Assembly (NCBI GenBank): GCA_963978545.1 | Contig: OZ021727.1 | Coordinates: forward strand, 54,634,487 to 54,698,486 | From: Linyphia triangularis | Lineage: Eukaryota; Arthropoda; Arachnida; Araneae; Linyphiidae | Length of the DNA stretch: 64,000 nt | Direction of reading: 5' to 3' | Shown: positions 1 to 11,022 of the stretch, piece after piece | How the letters are laid out: each line of letters opens with the position of its first letter | Position numbering within the stretch: the first letter of the stretch is position 1 | Made by a program: the position numbers and the translations under genes | The notes under the pieces: generated by a model | What the model was told of the DNA's origin: nothing | Database searches by the model: none | Seen by the model: only the letters and a program-made list of their open reading frames with translations

Positions 1-304
1 CGACGGAATCTGTGCGCAATACGTCACGGTTTCTTATGCGTTTAAGGTCAAGTGCCTTTTGCTTTGATTTCAATCTCGATATTTGATTAATTGAAAGCAT
101 AAAAATAACAAAATAATCACAAAGCTCGAATATATTCGTTGAATAACACAAGAAAATTAAAAAAATATTCATTTTCCTCACTAGTGTATGTTCCTCATTC
201 CAACGTCTTCCCCACTTTTCTTGTTCCACAGTGTATTCTCCAAATGCGTTTACTTTATGAGTTCCAGCAGTCAAAAGCGTTTTGAAATTTTTAACTGCAA
301 CCAT
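1..304 (-). CDS. unidentified open frame running off the left edge
   Basis: A minus-strand frame is open from an ATG at 302-304 to the window edge, about 100 codons. Its first part has protein-like composition (MVAVKNFKTLLTAGTHKVN, then GEYTVEQEKWGRRWNEEH). It may be an exon ending at a donor CTA|GTGAGG (176-181), because the residues after that point become AT-driven and hydrophobic. I do not recognise the protein. It starts about 20 bp outside the 25-bp inverted repeat that flanks the piggyBac fragment, so it could be part of another mobile element or host sequence. Confidence 0.25.
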   Translation of the reverse strand, partial: MVAVKNFKTLLTAGTHKVNAFGEYTVEQEKWGRRWNEEHTLVRKMNIFLIFLCYSTNIFELCDYFVIFMLSINQISRLKSKQKALDLKRIRNRDVLRTDSV

Positions 305-323
305 ATGCTTCAAGCCGTCCTCT

Positions 324-348
324 TTTGAGGACGCTGGGTGTTTGTATG
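324..348 (+). repeat. inverted repeat, left copy, flanking the piggyBac fragment
   Basis: A 25-bp sequence beginning TTTGAGGACGCTGG matches the reverse complement of 1096-1120 at 22 of 25 positions. It overlaps a hairpin, GTCCTC-TTTT-GAGGAC, at 317-332. Position and orientation suggest terminal or subterminal inverted repeats of a small piggyBac-related element of about 0.8 kb. No clean TTAA target duplication was found at both ends. Confidence 0.5.
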
Positions 349-451
349 CATGAAATTCAATTTCTTACAGAACATTTTGTAGTTTTTATAAATAAACAAA
401 CTATTAAGCAATATAAAGTTAAAAATATAAATAACAATATAAGTAAATCAT

Positions 452-1016
452 CAGTTTCTGTCCAGTAGTTCCATTCACTAGGTAAAGTACTATGGCCGAA
501 AGTATCAAAAACCTATAATGGTTTTTATTTTATCCTTAGTCACATTATAATTCAATATATTTTTCCCTTCATGAGAATATCGATTAGTTTCCTCTACAAT
601 CATATCATAAACACTTTCATAAAATTCTTCAAACATCTCAACTGGTTTCATATTACTAGTTTCCGCTGTCAATTTATCAGAATTTCTCTTGGAAGAATTT
701 CACAAAGTCCCAAATTTATAAAAAGGGGTTTCGTTCGTCCATACAACTTTTAATGTTTCTCTTTTACGTTTACGGGAAATGTTATCGTTTTTGTATCCGA
801 AATAATAGAGTTATCATTATCATCTGGTATTGTAATCTCTAATACACCTGGAACATCTGATACAACTGGAGTGTCCAAATTATCATCATTGAATTGTTCT
901 TCATCTGTTAGTTCATCTACATTCGGAGTCATTACTATAACATCTTCTTCAATTTCTTCAGAAGAAAGATTAGCAATTGCCTCATCTAAGCTTTTAAATA
1001 TTTTTCTTCTACTCAT
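452..1016 (-). pseudogene. piggyBac-type transposase, N-terminal fragment, decayed
   Basis: An ATG at 1014-1016 opens an 88-codon frame starting MSRRKIFKSLDEAIANL and containing the acidic PNVDELTDEEQFNDDN segment typical of piggyBac-family N termini. A stop follows, but the same polypeptide type continues in decayed form down to about 452: NMKPVEMFEEFYESVYDM, then VEETNRYSHEGKN, then NYWTETDDL after further stops. These match the start of the piggyBac DDE domain in order. The catalytic aspartates and the C terminus are missing. The copy is therefore non-functional. Family assignment rests on recalled motif similarity. Confidence 0.65.
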
Positions 1017-1095
1017 CTTTCAGTGTTCATTTATAATTTGAATGAAAACATTTATGACACGCTTGGAAACAAATATAAATGGTAAATAAGAAGTA

Positions 1096-1120
1096 CATAC
1101 AAACGTCCAGCATCCTCAAA
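1096..1120 (-). repeat. inverted repeat, right copy, flanking the piggyBac fragment
   Basis: This is the partner of the repeat at 324-348, in opposite orientation, with three mismatches. Together they bracket the transposase fragment. Confidence 0.5.
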
Positions 1121-1523
1121 TGATGAAGAATAAGATTTCCTGCTTATTACGAATATATGAATAACAATAAACATAGAAAAACATGTTAACAGCATATGAT
1201 GGACAATCTAGATTATATATACCAAATTGAAAGAATGTACCTTATATATCCAATGCGATACTGAAGTATGAAGTTAACACAAAGCCATTACCAAAAAAGC
1301 GGTAAATTATAGTACATTTGCCCCACCCATTTTTACGTCATTCTAAACAAATCACATATTACACATTGTATACTGTATAGTGCACCCATCTATTAGACCA
1401 ATTTGTAAAAAAATAATTCTTTTAAGTTTAATAATAGAAATAGCAGTTTTTTACAGCGTCCTCATTAACATTTTGAAATTAGCGAATATATTGAGTCACA
1501 CGTCTAGTGCATGTAGAGTTCAG

Positions 1524-1649
1524 AAAATTGCTTATAACACATTTAGTTTATATTAGATATATTAAAAATTGCTTATAACACATTTAGTTTATGTTAGATA
1601 TATTAAAAATTGCTTATAACACATTTAGTTTATGTTATATATATTAAAA
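1524..1649 (+). repeat. 41-bp tandem repeat, three copies
   Basis: The unit beginning AAAATTGCTTATAACACATT occurs three times at 41-bp spacing with one or two changes between copies. It is a short AT-rich minisatellite. Confidence 0.85.
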
Positions 1650-2604
1650 CACCAATGCACATGGATATATTGAGAAATACATATCTCATACGTGTTCAGA
1701 AATATTCGGATAGAAAGAACGTTATAAAGTTGTAGTAAATCAATAAGTGGTAATTGCAAACATGCAAATCAAACTTTTTCCAACTTTTTTGAATATTTTT
1801 TTTTTTTAAATTTTTTTTTTCATTATGAAAATTATTACTATAGGGTATTTAAATACTTGGAAACACATACATTAAAAAAGGATTGATGGTTTAAATATTT
1901 GATACAGGGCAACTTTAGAATTAATTATAATAGAAGAGTTTAGAATTAATTATAATAGAAGTAAAAATTCATTTTTGATATTTTAATTTTAAACAATTTT
2001 ATATAGTTCAGAAGAAAAAAATTATTTTTATGGGGAAGAAAATAAATGTTTAATAAACGTCTATTAAATAGAGCTTTTCTACTGACCCATAACATTAACA
2101 TCAATGTCGAAAAAAGGATTGTTTCAACTTACCGATATCTGATAAACTCTTTTGTAATATGAGACTCTAGATCCCGATTGTTAATAAAAAAGATAATGTT
2201 CAATTATTTTTAATGACGTCAGTAAAAGATAACAACTGTAATGATGATGAAATGGCTCTAAAAACATTACGTAATGTATTTTCTCTTTATATTTTACAAC
2301 AAAATATTGATACACTGGATTTTCATCGTTATTTTAACCCCTATCTTTCTTTTTTCCATGGGAATATTTAGTTTGGTGATATGAAATTAATATTTATAAA
2401 GAATTAATAAGCTTAAAATGATGTATATTCGAAAAGGAAATAACAAAGTTTAATATTTAGAAAGTAGATGCGCATTGTAAATATAAATATATTTTGGGAA
2501 TATTTATTAAATCATATTCGGGTATAAGAACATAAACAACATCATTTTTAAACTTTAAAAGTCAGAAAACTACTTCAAATCAATAATGCATTAGTCACTA
2601 TGAA

Positions 2605-2760
2605 TTTTGTATGGTTATCGATCTGACCTTTCATGCCAAAGGTGCCGGCTTCGATTCCTGAGGTTTACCATGGTTGTTCGCTGATATTTGGAATTCACGT
2701 TACGCTGATCATTCATTATTATGCAAACAAATAGGTCGTTGAGCATACAAATCAAATAAT
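2605..2760 (+). mobile_element. tRNA-derived SINE, diverged copy
   Basis: A degenerate B box (GGCTTCGATTCC at 2647-2658) is preceded by TTTCATGCCAAAGGTGC and followed by a body ending GTCGTTGAGCATACAAATC. The same order of blocks is found at 39668-39848 and 56148-56325, so this is one SINE family. This copy is the most diverged of the three. Confidence 0.6.
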
Positions 2761-4963
2761 CATTGTACTGTTTGAACACTTAAATCCAGATTATGTGTCA
2801 AACAGTTCATACAATTAAATCGCTGAATGTAAAAATGGGTCATATCTAATTGAAAATCTATTGACATGTTCCAATTTTGTATTTAACGATTTAATTATGA
2901 AGGTGGAAAAAAGGCACATAAAGGGTTTTGTAGATATCAACGTCTTTTTTTTTTTTTTTTTAAATGTTTTAAATTTAAAAAAAAAAAAAAAAAAAAAATT
3001 GTTTGAAATAAAAGAAAAGTAGACCTTAAAAATGGATTATCAGAAAACTGTAAATTTTATATTTCTCTAAATACATTGTTACAAAAGTTAAACATGAATT
3101 AAATTTGATAATGAAATTATATACAATTATATAGTTTAAATTAAATACTTGCTTGTGAGCCACAACATATATATTTCAACATTTAGCCCTTTTTATCAAA
3201 AAAAAAAAAAAAAAAAATCCTTCAAATACGAATATCCACAAGCCGAGTGTTTCGCACCCGATCACAGTGCATGCAAGTACTCACACATGTTTGCACTTGA
3301 CATTAGATTTTTATACCGTTCATGATCAAGTTATTTTCTTAAATAAACGCTTACACTTTACAGTACAAGGTAATTTGATTAGATTTGCAATTTTCAGTGA
3401 TTGTAATTTACAACTAAATATTTAAACAATTTCACCCGTGATAGGAATCAATTTTCTATTTGTACCTCGATTCAATTTAAATGCAATACATGTTTTAGCA
3501 CTTAATTTAAAATAAACAAATGGCACAAATCCCCCTTACTATTTTAAATTGGTTCAATTTTAATGGTGAAAAATAATTTTTAAGATCAATGATTATGAAG
3601 TACATATAAAATTTCTCAAGAAACAGAAAAAAAAAGACATCACTGTTTTAATAAAATCCCTAAACTTTCTAAAATACTTAAACGGGAAATGTCTAGCAAA
3701 AAAAAACCGAACGAAATAATAATAAATAAACATTTACGTTTCATCAACGAAACCTGAGATTCCTATTCGATAAGAAATGCTTTCGAAAATGCATTCATGC
3801 AAATTTAGTCACAGAAAATCATAAATTTCGATGCAAAAAATACGAGGGTGGAAAAATAAAAAGGATTTGATATGTTCTTGAAAGAGAAATTCGAATCATG
3901 TCTTAGCTATATGAGGATGTAAAAAGATTTCGTTTTTCTGTTTTTTATCCAAATATCACCCGCACTGGTTCATTTTGCGTTATTTCACCGGGAGCACGCC
4001 ACAAGTAATTTAATATAAAAATCCTCAAAGTCTGCGGAAGGAAATTCTATGGAAAGGAAATCTTACATATAAAAATCAATGACGAAATATTTTGGTGATT
4101 TTGTTTTTATCCTGTTTTTCAATAGGGCTAATGTATTTGCGCGCATATACACTCCTGATAAAAATGGAAAAGGACGGTGATGGATTTTAGTATAGAAGTG
4201 CAAAATTCTTATACTTTAACCATAGGCACGTATACGTATGGAAATAATTTCCAGAATGGGGTTATTTACATTAAAACTCTTCATTTTAAATCCATATTTG
4301 CGTTTTCAAATTCATGTATTTCAATAGAAAATAAAAAAATTGTGTTCCGTATGACGGTCTTATAAACAACTGAAATTAGAATATTCATATGGGTAAATCA
4401 TTTATTTTCCGATAAGAGGATGTAAATCCATTACGGAAAAATCATTTCATTTCATAGTACTAAATTCTAGGACTTTAGGACTTAATTTTCTAGGACTAAA
4501 TATTTAATTTTAAACTGCAAGGGCCCTTAAATGAATTTCAATAAAATAAAAGCTTCTTTATAAATAAGTAATTTGATTATGCTTATGTAGTTCTAGTGAA
4601 TGTTTAACTTTGACTTATTAAAACACACGATACAACTAACTATATAAAAAAAAACCTCACATTTAATAAATTGTTAACTGTAAAATGTTTGTATACTATT
4701 AGCGAAATATATTTTTCTTAAAAAAAAACTATCATACATTTAATATGCCCAGTTTTGTAATGAATCAATTATAATGCAATTTTGAAATAGAGACATATTT
4801 ACCTGACCAATTAAACCAGTAAATATTAAGAGAGTTTAAGCGAACAAACTATTGATGCTTAATATATCTTCAATTAAATTAATAAAAAAATACATAGTGA
4901 ATAAAATATATTATTTTGTTTATGTACTATTTATTTAAATAAAATATTCTTTATTCTTCTACG

Positions 4964-5302
4964 TTAGATTAATTTCATATTTTTAGGAAATATTTTTCTA
5001 AAATTGTATATCAAAGTATTTATAGCTTTCAAAGATTTGGCTCTTTTAAAATTCATATACATCATTTCACATTTATATCCTACCATCATAATAAAAATTC
5101 TACTTAATTTCCATTGCTTTGCAGTCAAACTAAATCGCATATTTTGTAGATATTCTTTCTCAAAATACAAATTGTCTTTAAAATATATTGGTACTTCCTT
5201 TATACAAAAGAAGAATCTTTCCCTTTTTGTGAAATACGATCTTTCCAAGAAAGCAGCCATTATGCATTTTCCAAAGTAGTTACGGATCGGACTATAAGCC
5301 AT
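4964..5302 (-). CDS. unassigned 112-codon open frame
   Basis: An ATG-initiated frame begins MAYSPIRNYFGKCIMAAF and ends at a stop at 4964. It is Lys, Phe, Ile and Met rich. The opposite strand is also open here, so it may be chance or an AT-rich pseudogene. The block SLTAKQWKLSR followed by a cysteine and FKRAKSLK has a faint resemblance to the DIRP domain of LIN-9 proteins, which I would not rely on. No promoter or splice partner was identified. Confidence 0.15.
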   Translation of the reverse strand: MAYSPIRNYFGKCIMAAFLERSYFTKRERFFFCIKEVPIYFKDNLYFEKEYLQNMRFSLTAKQWKLSRIFIMMVGYKCEMMYMNFKRAKSLKAINTLIYNFRKIFPKNMKLI

Positions 5303-6544
5303 TAGTTTTCTGTTTTGGATGACATTCTCTCTTTTGTATCCAATTCGAATAGATGTATGTCGGTATTCGAATTACGAATTGGATTTTGGGGCGCAGTGAT
5401 CTATCTGGAAACGATAAACGCATCATGAACTCAAGTCGTAGAGAACGTTACACCCCATTTCTGGTGCAAGAGCGATAGTTTATCCGATGAATGTAGCCGC
5501 TTCAAAATAAGTGAGGATTTCTACTGGTTTTTGACTTTGAAGCCATAAAATGGGTTCTGAAGCCTAGGAAAAGGTAATATTTTGCCTTGATAAAAGAGTG
5601 GAAGACTTTAACATACTTTTTATAGCAATTGGATGAAATGCAAGTGTTAATTATTTATAGTTTATATAAAGATAGGGAGTAGATGTAGTAGAAGTTAATC
5701 AAATGTGTCTCTAATACTCTAAAATTATTATAAATAGTTCTATTTATGAATTAATTTCAGTTGCATAAAATGCATATTTTATAGTAACTTGCACACAATT
5801 AAACTTTTTTTTATCAAATATCATGGCGAAAGTAGGACATTTTAGCGAAAAGTGCGGTAAAGTACTTTATTGCATGGCTCATGCTCAAATTTCATATGGT
5901 CTTAGCATATAAATGATATGTTTTCTGTAGATATAAGGCTGTCAACATATGTATAAATATTCAAAATATTGTTTTGCACGAGGTTATAGTAAATATTGCC
6001 TACAACACGTTCGAAAATATTTTTTCGAACTCGTTAAATTGTTTAACTCATGCTAATTCACTCTTCAAAATGATTTTTCCATCGTTTGAAAAGTATTGCT
6101 TTCACAACTAGTTGCATAATTAACTATTATTGTTAATATCTATTTTGAATATGTGAATTTTTAACGTATGACCCATTTAATTGAAGAAAACACGTACTGA
6201 AAAATTAACTTCCTACAAAAGGTATATTTACTCAGGGAAGATATGTGGCAAGTTTACATACTTTCACGGTATCAAAATGTATTTTGCAATATTACTTTTT
6301 ATTTACTTTGGAAAAGATTAATACGCTTTTACTTTTAGAAAAGAATCAACCCTATATTATTTTTAAAAAATATCCATTGTATTGTTACATATATATTTCA
6401 CTCTATTTACATAAATGCTTCATAATACTACAAAACACCTTATATTCAAAAACTGGATTAAGGTTACTTTACATTGAATAATATCCTCTCTTGTCTCAGA
6501 TACATTTTTTTATGAAAAATATATGTCAAATCCCATTTACATCC

Positions 6545-6993
6545 ATCATAGAAAAGATAACAGCCCCTTTGTTTTCTTATAGTCTCAAAATCCCTTTCTA
6601 ATTACTCAAAGATTACCCAGATATTTGTTTACTACCCTAGTTGGGCCTCAAATAGATTATTCTATGATACTAACTTAGCGGAATATTTTGCGTTGTGGAG
6701 TTTATGATAACACCATTTTAAGGGAGAGGACTGCGTTTATGGCACATAAATTTTACTTTACTGCAAAAGTGTGGTATTTACGAGCAGTAGCGTCATCCGC
6801 AGTGACCGCCAAGATTGCCAGACGTCTTACTAAATCAGACACCAAAGATGCAATAGTAAAATTTTGGCCAAATGCAGAGAGCAGAAATTGGTTTAATGTG
6901 GTTCCTTTTTATCTACTTTCATTGCAATTCTTTTCGGAATTATTTTATTTAGTATATAAACATTTATTTTGGTACCATTTTTTTAAAAATTAA
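6545..6993. other. unidentified island with open frames on both strands
   Basis: The sequence at about 6690-6900 has higher GC content than its surroundings. The plus strand has a 101-codon frame whose middle reads VASSAVTAKIARRLTKSD. The minus strand is open for about 50 codons over the same bases (for example LVRRLAILAVTADDATARK). It looks like a fragment of a repeat or an old exon. I do not recognise the family. Confidence 0.25.
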
Positions 6994-9900
6994 GATGCAA
7001 AAGGAATACAAATCTATTTTTTCTGAAAATAATTAGACGTACAATAAATTAATAAGGTATTTCATTATGTGACAAAAAAACTATTTCTTTACTTCATATA
7101 TTTTAATAGTACCTAAATATCAAAAAAATGCTAACAGAAGTAAAATAAAAACTTTTTTTTTTCAAGTGGGAGATGTTTTGAATGAGATAATTAATTTTTT
7201 AGGGATTGGTAATTATACTTTATACATAATTAAATAATCAATATTTTTGTATGGCGCACTTTGAATTTAAAAAGCTTTACAAGCTTATCTTAAATCACTC
7301 CAATTACGTAACCGGGACTTTTATGAATTTTTTTGAAAAAGGCCTCACATAATCACTAAATGCTAATAGAGAATGAAATATCAATGCTTTTGAAAGAAAC
7401 AAAAACAGCCATTCACATTTTTGTCAACAAAAAAAGAATGTCGGTTTTCTTTATGGAATGAAATTTATGGCAATTAGCTTTATATTCTAAATCTTATATG
7501 AAAAGTTATGAATGATATTTTAGGCAAAATGGAAAAAGTCCAATGCATTTTTGATGTTATAAGTGAAAAATTAGAAAAAAGTAACATATTTTTTTATACT
7601 TTTTAGAATTAGTATAAGTAAAATTTTGAATTTTTAAAGAGGACTTCCCCATTTTCCTAGTACGTGTGCACAATTTATGACGATCTGTTGAATTTAAAGC
7701 AACGATTGCAATTAATTATGATCACATATGGCACGCAATTTTGTTTATAGAAAATTATACGACATATTTAGATGTCCTTTGAATCAACTAAAATATGATG
7801 CAAATGGCTTTATTAACAATTTTTAATAATTGTTCACAAAAATAATCTATCGTGTCTTAAGCACCCTGATAAATCAAATTATGTTTTAGCAGTCTGACCA
7901 TACATTGATGATCGATCAGTTATGTATAAAACCTTGGTATACACGTCAATGTTATTCACTAATTCAGCTTCACAATATTAGCGCGTTCTCAGTTCTAAGC
8001 GAGACCCTTGACAGAATCAAAGTTTAAAGACTCAATTATTTACCGGTCTTATCAAGAGCTCATGGTGTGCAGAAAGTAATCCAATTTCCTGTTGGTGGAC
8101 TAGAGTATTCTTCAGACCCGGCTCAAAACATTACTTTACAGTGAAGAGGGTTTAATTAAAGGTGAAGGGTAGCTGAAGTTTGACGTAAAACGTGATATTG
8201 TTATATTTTATTCATATTAAAATTAACAAACTGTCTGAAGTAAGAAAATATCCCTTCATGCAAATTTTATTTTGATCCTTTCTTACTAAAGATTTTAGTG
8301 ATCATATGAGATAAATCTGTAACCAATATTTTTGTTTTGTCAACAAGTATTTATTACTTTTGATAGTGTACATTAAACAGTTAATTGCATTTATTTACTA
8401 AATGAACATTCAATGTATATGAAATAACACGGTGAAGGTTGAGAAAAAGTATCATGGACATTTGCGATTACTTTTTTTTACTAAAGATATTATATGGCAA
8501 CTAAGAAAACCGAATGTATCAGTCTTTTAAATGACTTTCTGATGATTGTTATATTGTTCAAAGTGGTAAAAATGTTGCCAGATGTGAATTTAATGTACAA
8601 TTATTATTTTTATTTGTATAATTTAGTTTACATAGATTCAAATATCCTCGACAAATCGGAATTGATTTAATAACTGTAAATTACTATTTATGAAATAGCC
8701 TATTGCATTGAATCTAAAATACACATATTCATAATATTCCTAAGTATATATTTTTATTTACTATATTCGTGCACCATATCTTCCCATTGCAACATTTGTT
8801 TTGCATAACGCACCAGTGCTGCAAAATTGATACTACTCAATCTGAAATAACGGCATTAGTCAGTTTCAAATAAAATTGAATTTGTAAACAATCTTGCACC
8901 TTTCAACTAGCTTCAAGTACATACAATCTGTGATTTTGAATAATAACTCAAAACACTTTTGTGACAAAGACGTGATTATAACTAGGAACTCTTTTCAGTT
9001 GAAAGTTCCAACTCTTCCAGTTGTCCTTGAATTTCATCCTTTCCAATTGAATCGAGATATCGAGACAAACAATATTTTAAGATAACGTGGTAATAGTTTC
9101 TATTTAATAATGTTACTTTATGTATCTTCAACACAATGATGGTTTATGCTAAGTTGTCGATTCAGTTCTATTTTGAGAGCTTTACATTATTCTGTTACTA
9201 TGAGCTGCACAAAGAAGGTAGACTTGTTTCACTTCTCGGATATGTAATATCGAATTTTAATGCGATTGTCGCTGATATTATTCAGAGAAGAAATTTATTT
9301 AGCCTTCCAAAGATTGTAATTGTGGATTTTACAGCAAGTTCAAAAGATTATCTTTAAAGAATACGAGTGTATTAGTATTATTTACTTGTGATATGCAGCT
9401 TTGATCCAGAATGTCATTTGGAAAACAAAATGAGTTTGCAGTGAAAAGTAATAAATATTAAATTTTTAACAAGTAACTTTGAGTAAGTAAATCTGTTCAT
9501 ATTTTGAAAATTACGTGGATGGAAAATCAAAGGAAATTAAAGAGTTTTGACTCTTAAGTTCTTTTTTTAAACCAAATCAATGAAAGAATGAATGTAAATT
9601 GTATACGGTTTTTAGCTATTAGCAATCTGCATCAGCATTAGAAGCATACTACAATTAACAATAGGTTAATATAATATTAAGTAGGAAATTGCTAAATTGA
9701 TAAGCAAGTTCAGAAAAGTTTATTTCTACATTATTTTTATGAGTTTTTAGAATAAAAGATTTAGTTTAACATATATTTTTGCTAAAAATTTCGTTTCTTT
9801 GTAATGTTTTCAATAATTTAGGATGCCACAAAATATAAAGAAATATGAAATAGCTATCAAATATATTTTAAGGTGTTCATATGGCACCAACGCCAATAGC

Positions 9901-10515
9901 ATTATGTTTTATATTAATTTTTTTGTGTAACGTCATTTTTTATAAAAACATTTTTAGAAATTTTTTCAAAGGACTTGTGATACCATAAAAGAGCAATTGA
10001 TGTTATATTAATTTTATTCATGAGATAGAGTATAAAATACAATCCAACAAAAATTAAGAGTTGCTCTGTCCTAATGTTCACTCTCTGAATGATCCTGGAT
10101 GTTGTATCACTTTACCACAATTTAATACAGTCTTGTTGGTAAGAAAAACATTTTACGTATTTAAATTTTTCTTTATTTCACATATTTTATTTTACATTGT
10201 TATTTTTTTCATCATCAAAGAAAAATTAGTTTAAACCTCATATTTTTTCCAAGACTCTTAACAAATTACTAAACTAAATTGGAACAATTTTTGATTACGC
10301 ATCTCTGTTACAAAAATGTATAACATGACAATTTAATAAATTGGCTTGATATATTAAAAGTATGAATAACATTTTTGTGGTTTGCAATTTGCTTGATATA
10401 AAACAAAAACCAATAAAGTTCATTGTTTTTAAATTTTTATACATGAATGATTATCCATAATGTGTTTAACATGTTTGCAAACTAATAATAAATTTAAACA
10501 TAAGTACACGTTAAA

Positions 10516-10966
10516 TTTATTTAGAAAACAATGATTCAATTAAAAAAAAAAATAATAATAAAAATATTAAAAACATAATTGCTTAACTAATATTAGTAAA
10601 ACTAAATAAGTCAACTGTTGTTATTCTCTGGTGTCTTTACAAATGAATAACTTCTGGTTATTTACACTAATATTTACAAAAAAAGAGTGTCTCACTCATC
10701 TTGCCAAGTTACACATAATATAATTGGTCTCTTCAAATAAATTTCTTCTCAGCACCGTAACCATATCTCCTTTTGTGTTTCAGCCACTTTCTTTGAAAAC
10801 AAGATCCTAAAAAATCAACCATCATTCTTTCTCAAACAATATTCAATATTTCTCTCAGTAGTTCTCTTTAAAATAATACTCAGTCTTTACGCTGCACTAA
10901 TTGTCCCATTCTGTGATCGTTTGATGTAGGGAAGCTCGGAAAATACCCCTGCTATTCCATGTATGA
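10516..10966 (-). other. putative 3' UTR of the Dscam-like gene with poly(A) signal
   Basis: On the minus strand the first canonical AATAAA after the proposed stop lies at 10516-10521, about 450 nt downstream. A second one lies near 10172. The interval has no open frame. Extent is inferred; no transcript end could be seen. Confidence 0.35.
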
Positions 10967-11022
10967 TTACGCTAAGCATACGTTACGTGTATTGACTTGA
11001 AGAACGTTTCGAGATTTCAAAC
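10967..11022 (-). CDS. Dscam-like terminal coding exon
   Basis: The acceptor TATATTCTCATTACAG|GT is strong and enters in the required phase 1. The exon adds G-LKSRNVLQVNTRNVCLA and then TAA at 10967-10969. The sequence after the stop is clearly less AT-rich than the surrounding introns, as expected for an exon continuing into a 3' UTR. The 18-codon ending is too short to recognise by similarity. An alternative acceptor much nearer to the previous exon (ATCAACGCAG at about 16312) would end after three codons and looks less likely. Confidence 0.55.

Larger units (their letters stand above)
1650..10515. other. AT-rich region beyond the receptor gene, no supported gene
   Basis: Apart from one SINE (2605-2760) and two weak open frames listed separately (4964-5302 and 6545-6993), this stretch shows only AT-rich sequence and homopolymer runs, for example near 2945-3000 and 3199-3218. 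A TATA-like TATAAAAC at about 7925 lies in slightly richer sequence but has no associated gene. Confidence 0.5.

Noticed and set aside
7920..7960. TATAAAAC core-promoter-like sequence on the plus strand
   Set aside because: No gene follows it; such motifs are common in AT-rich DNA.
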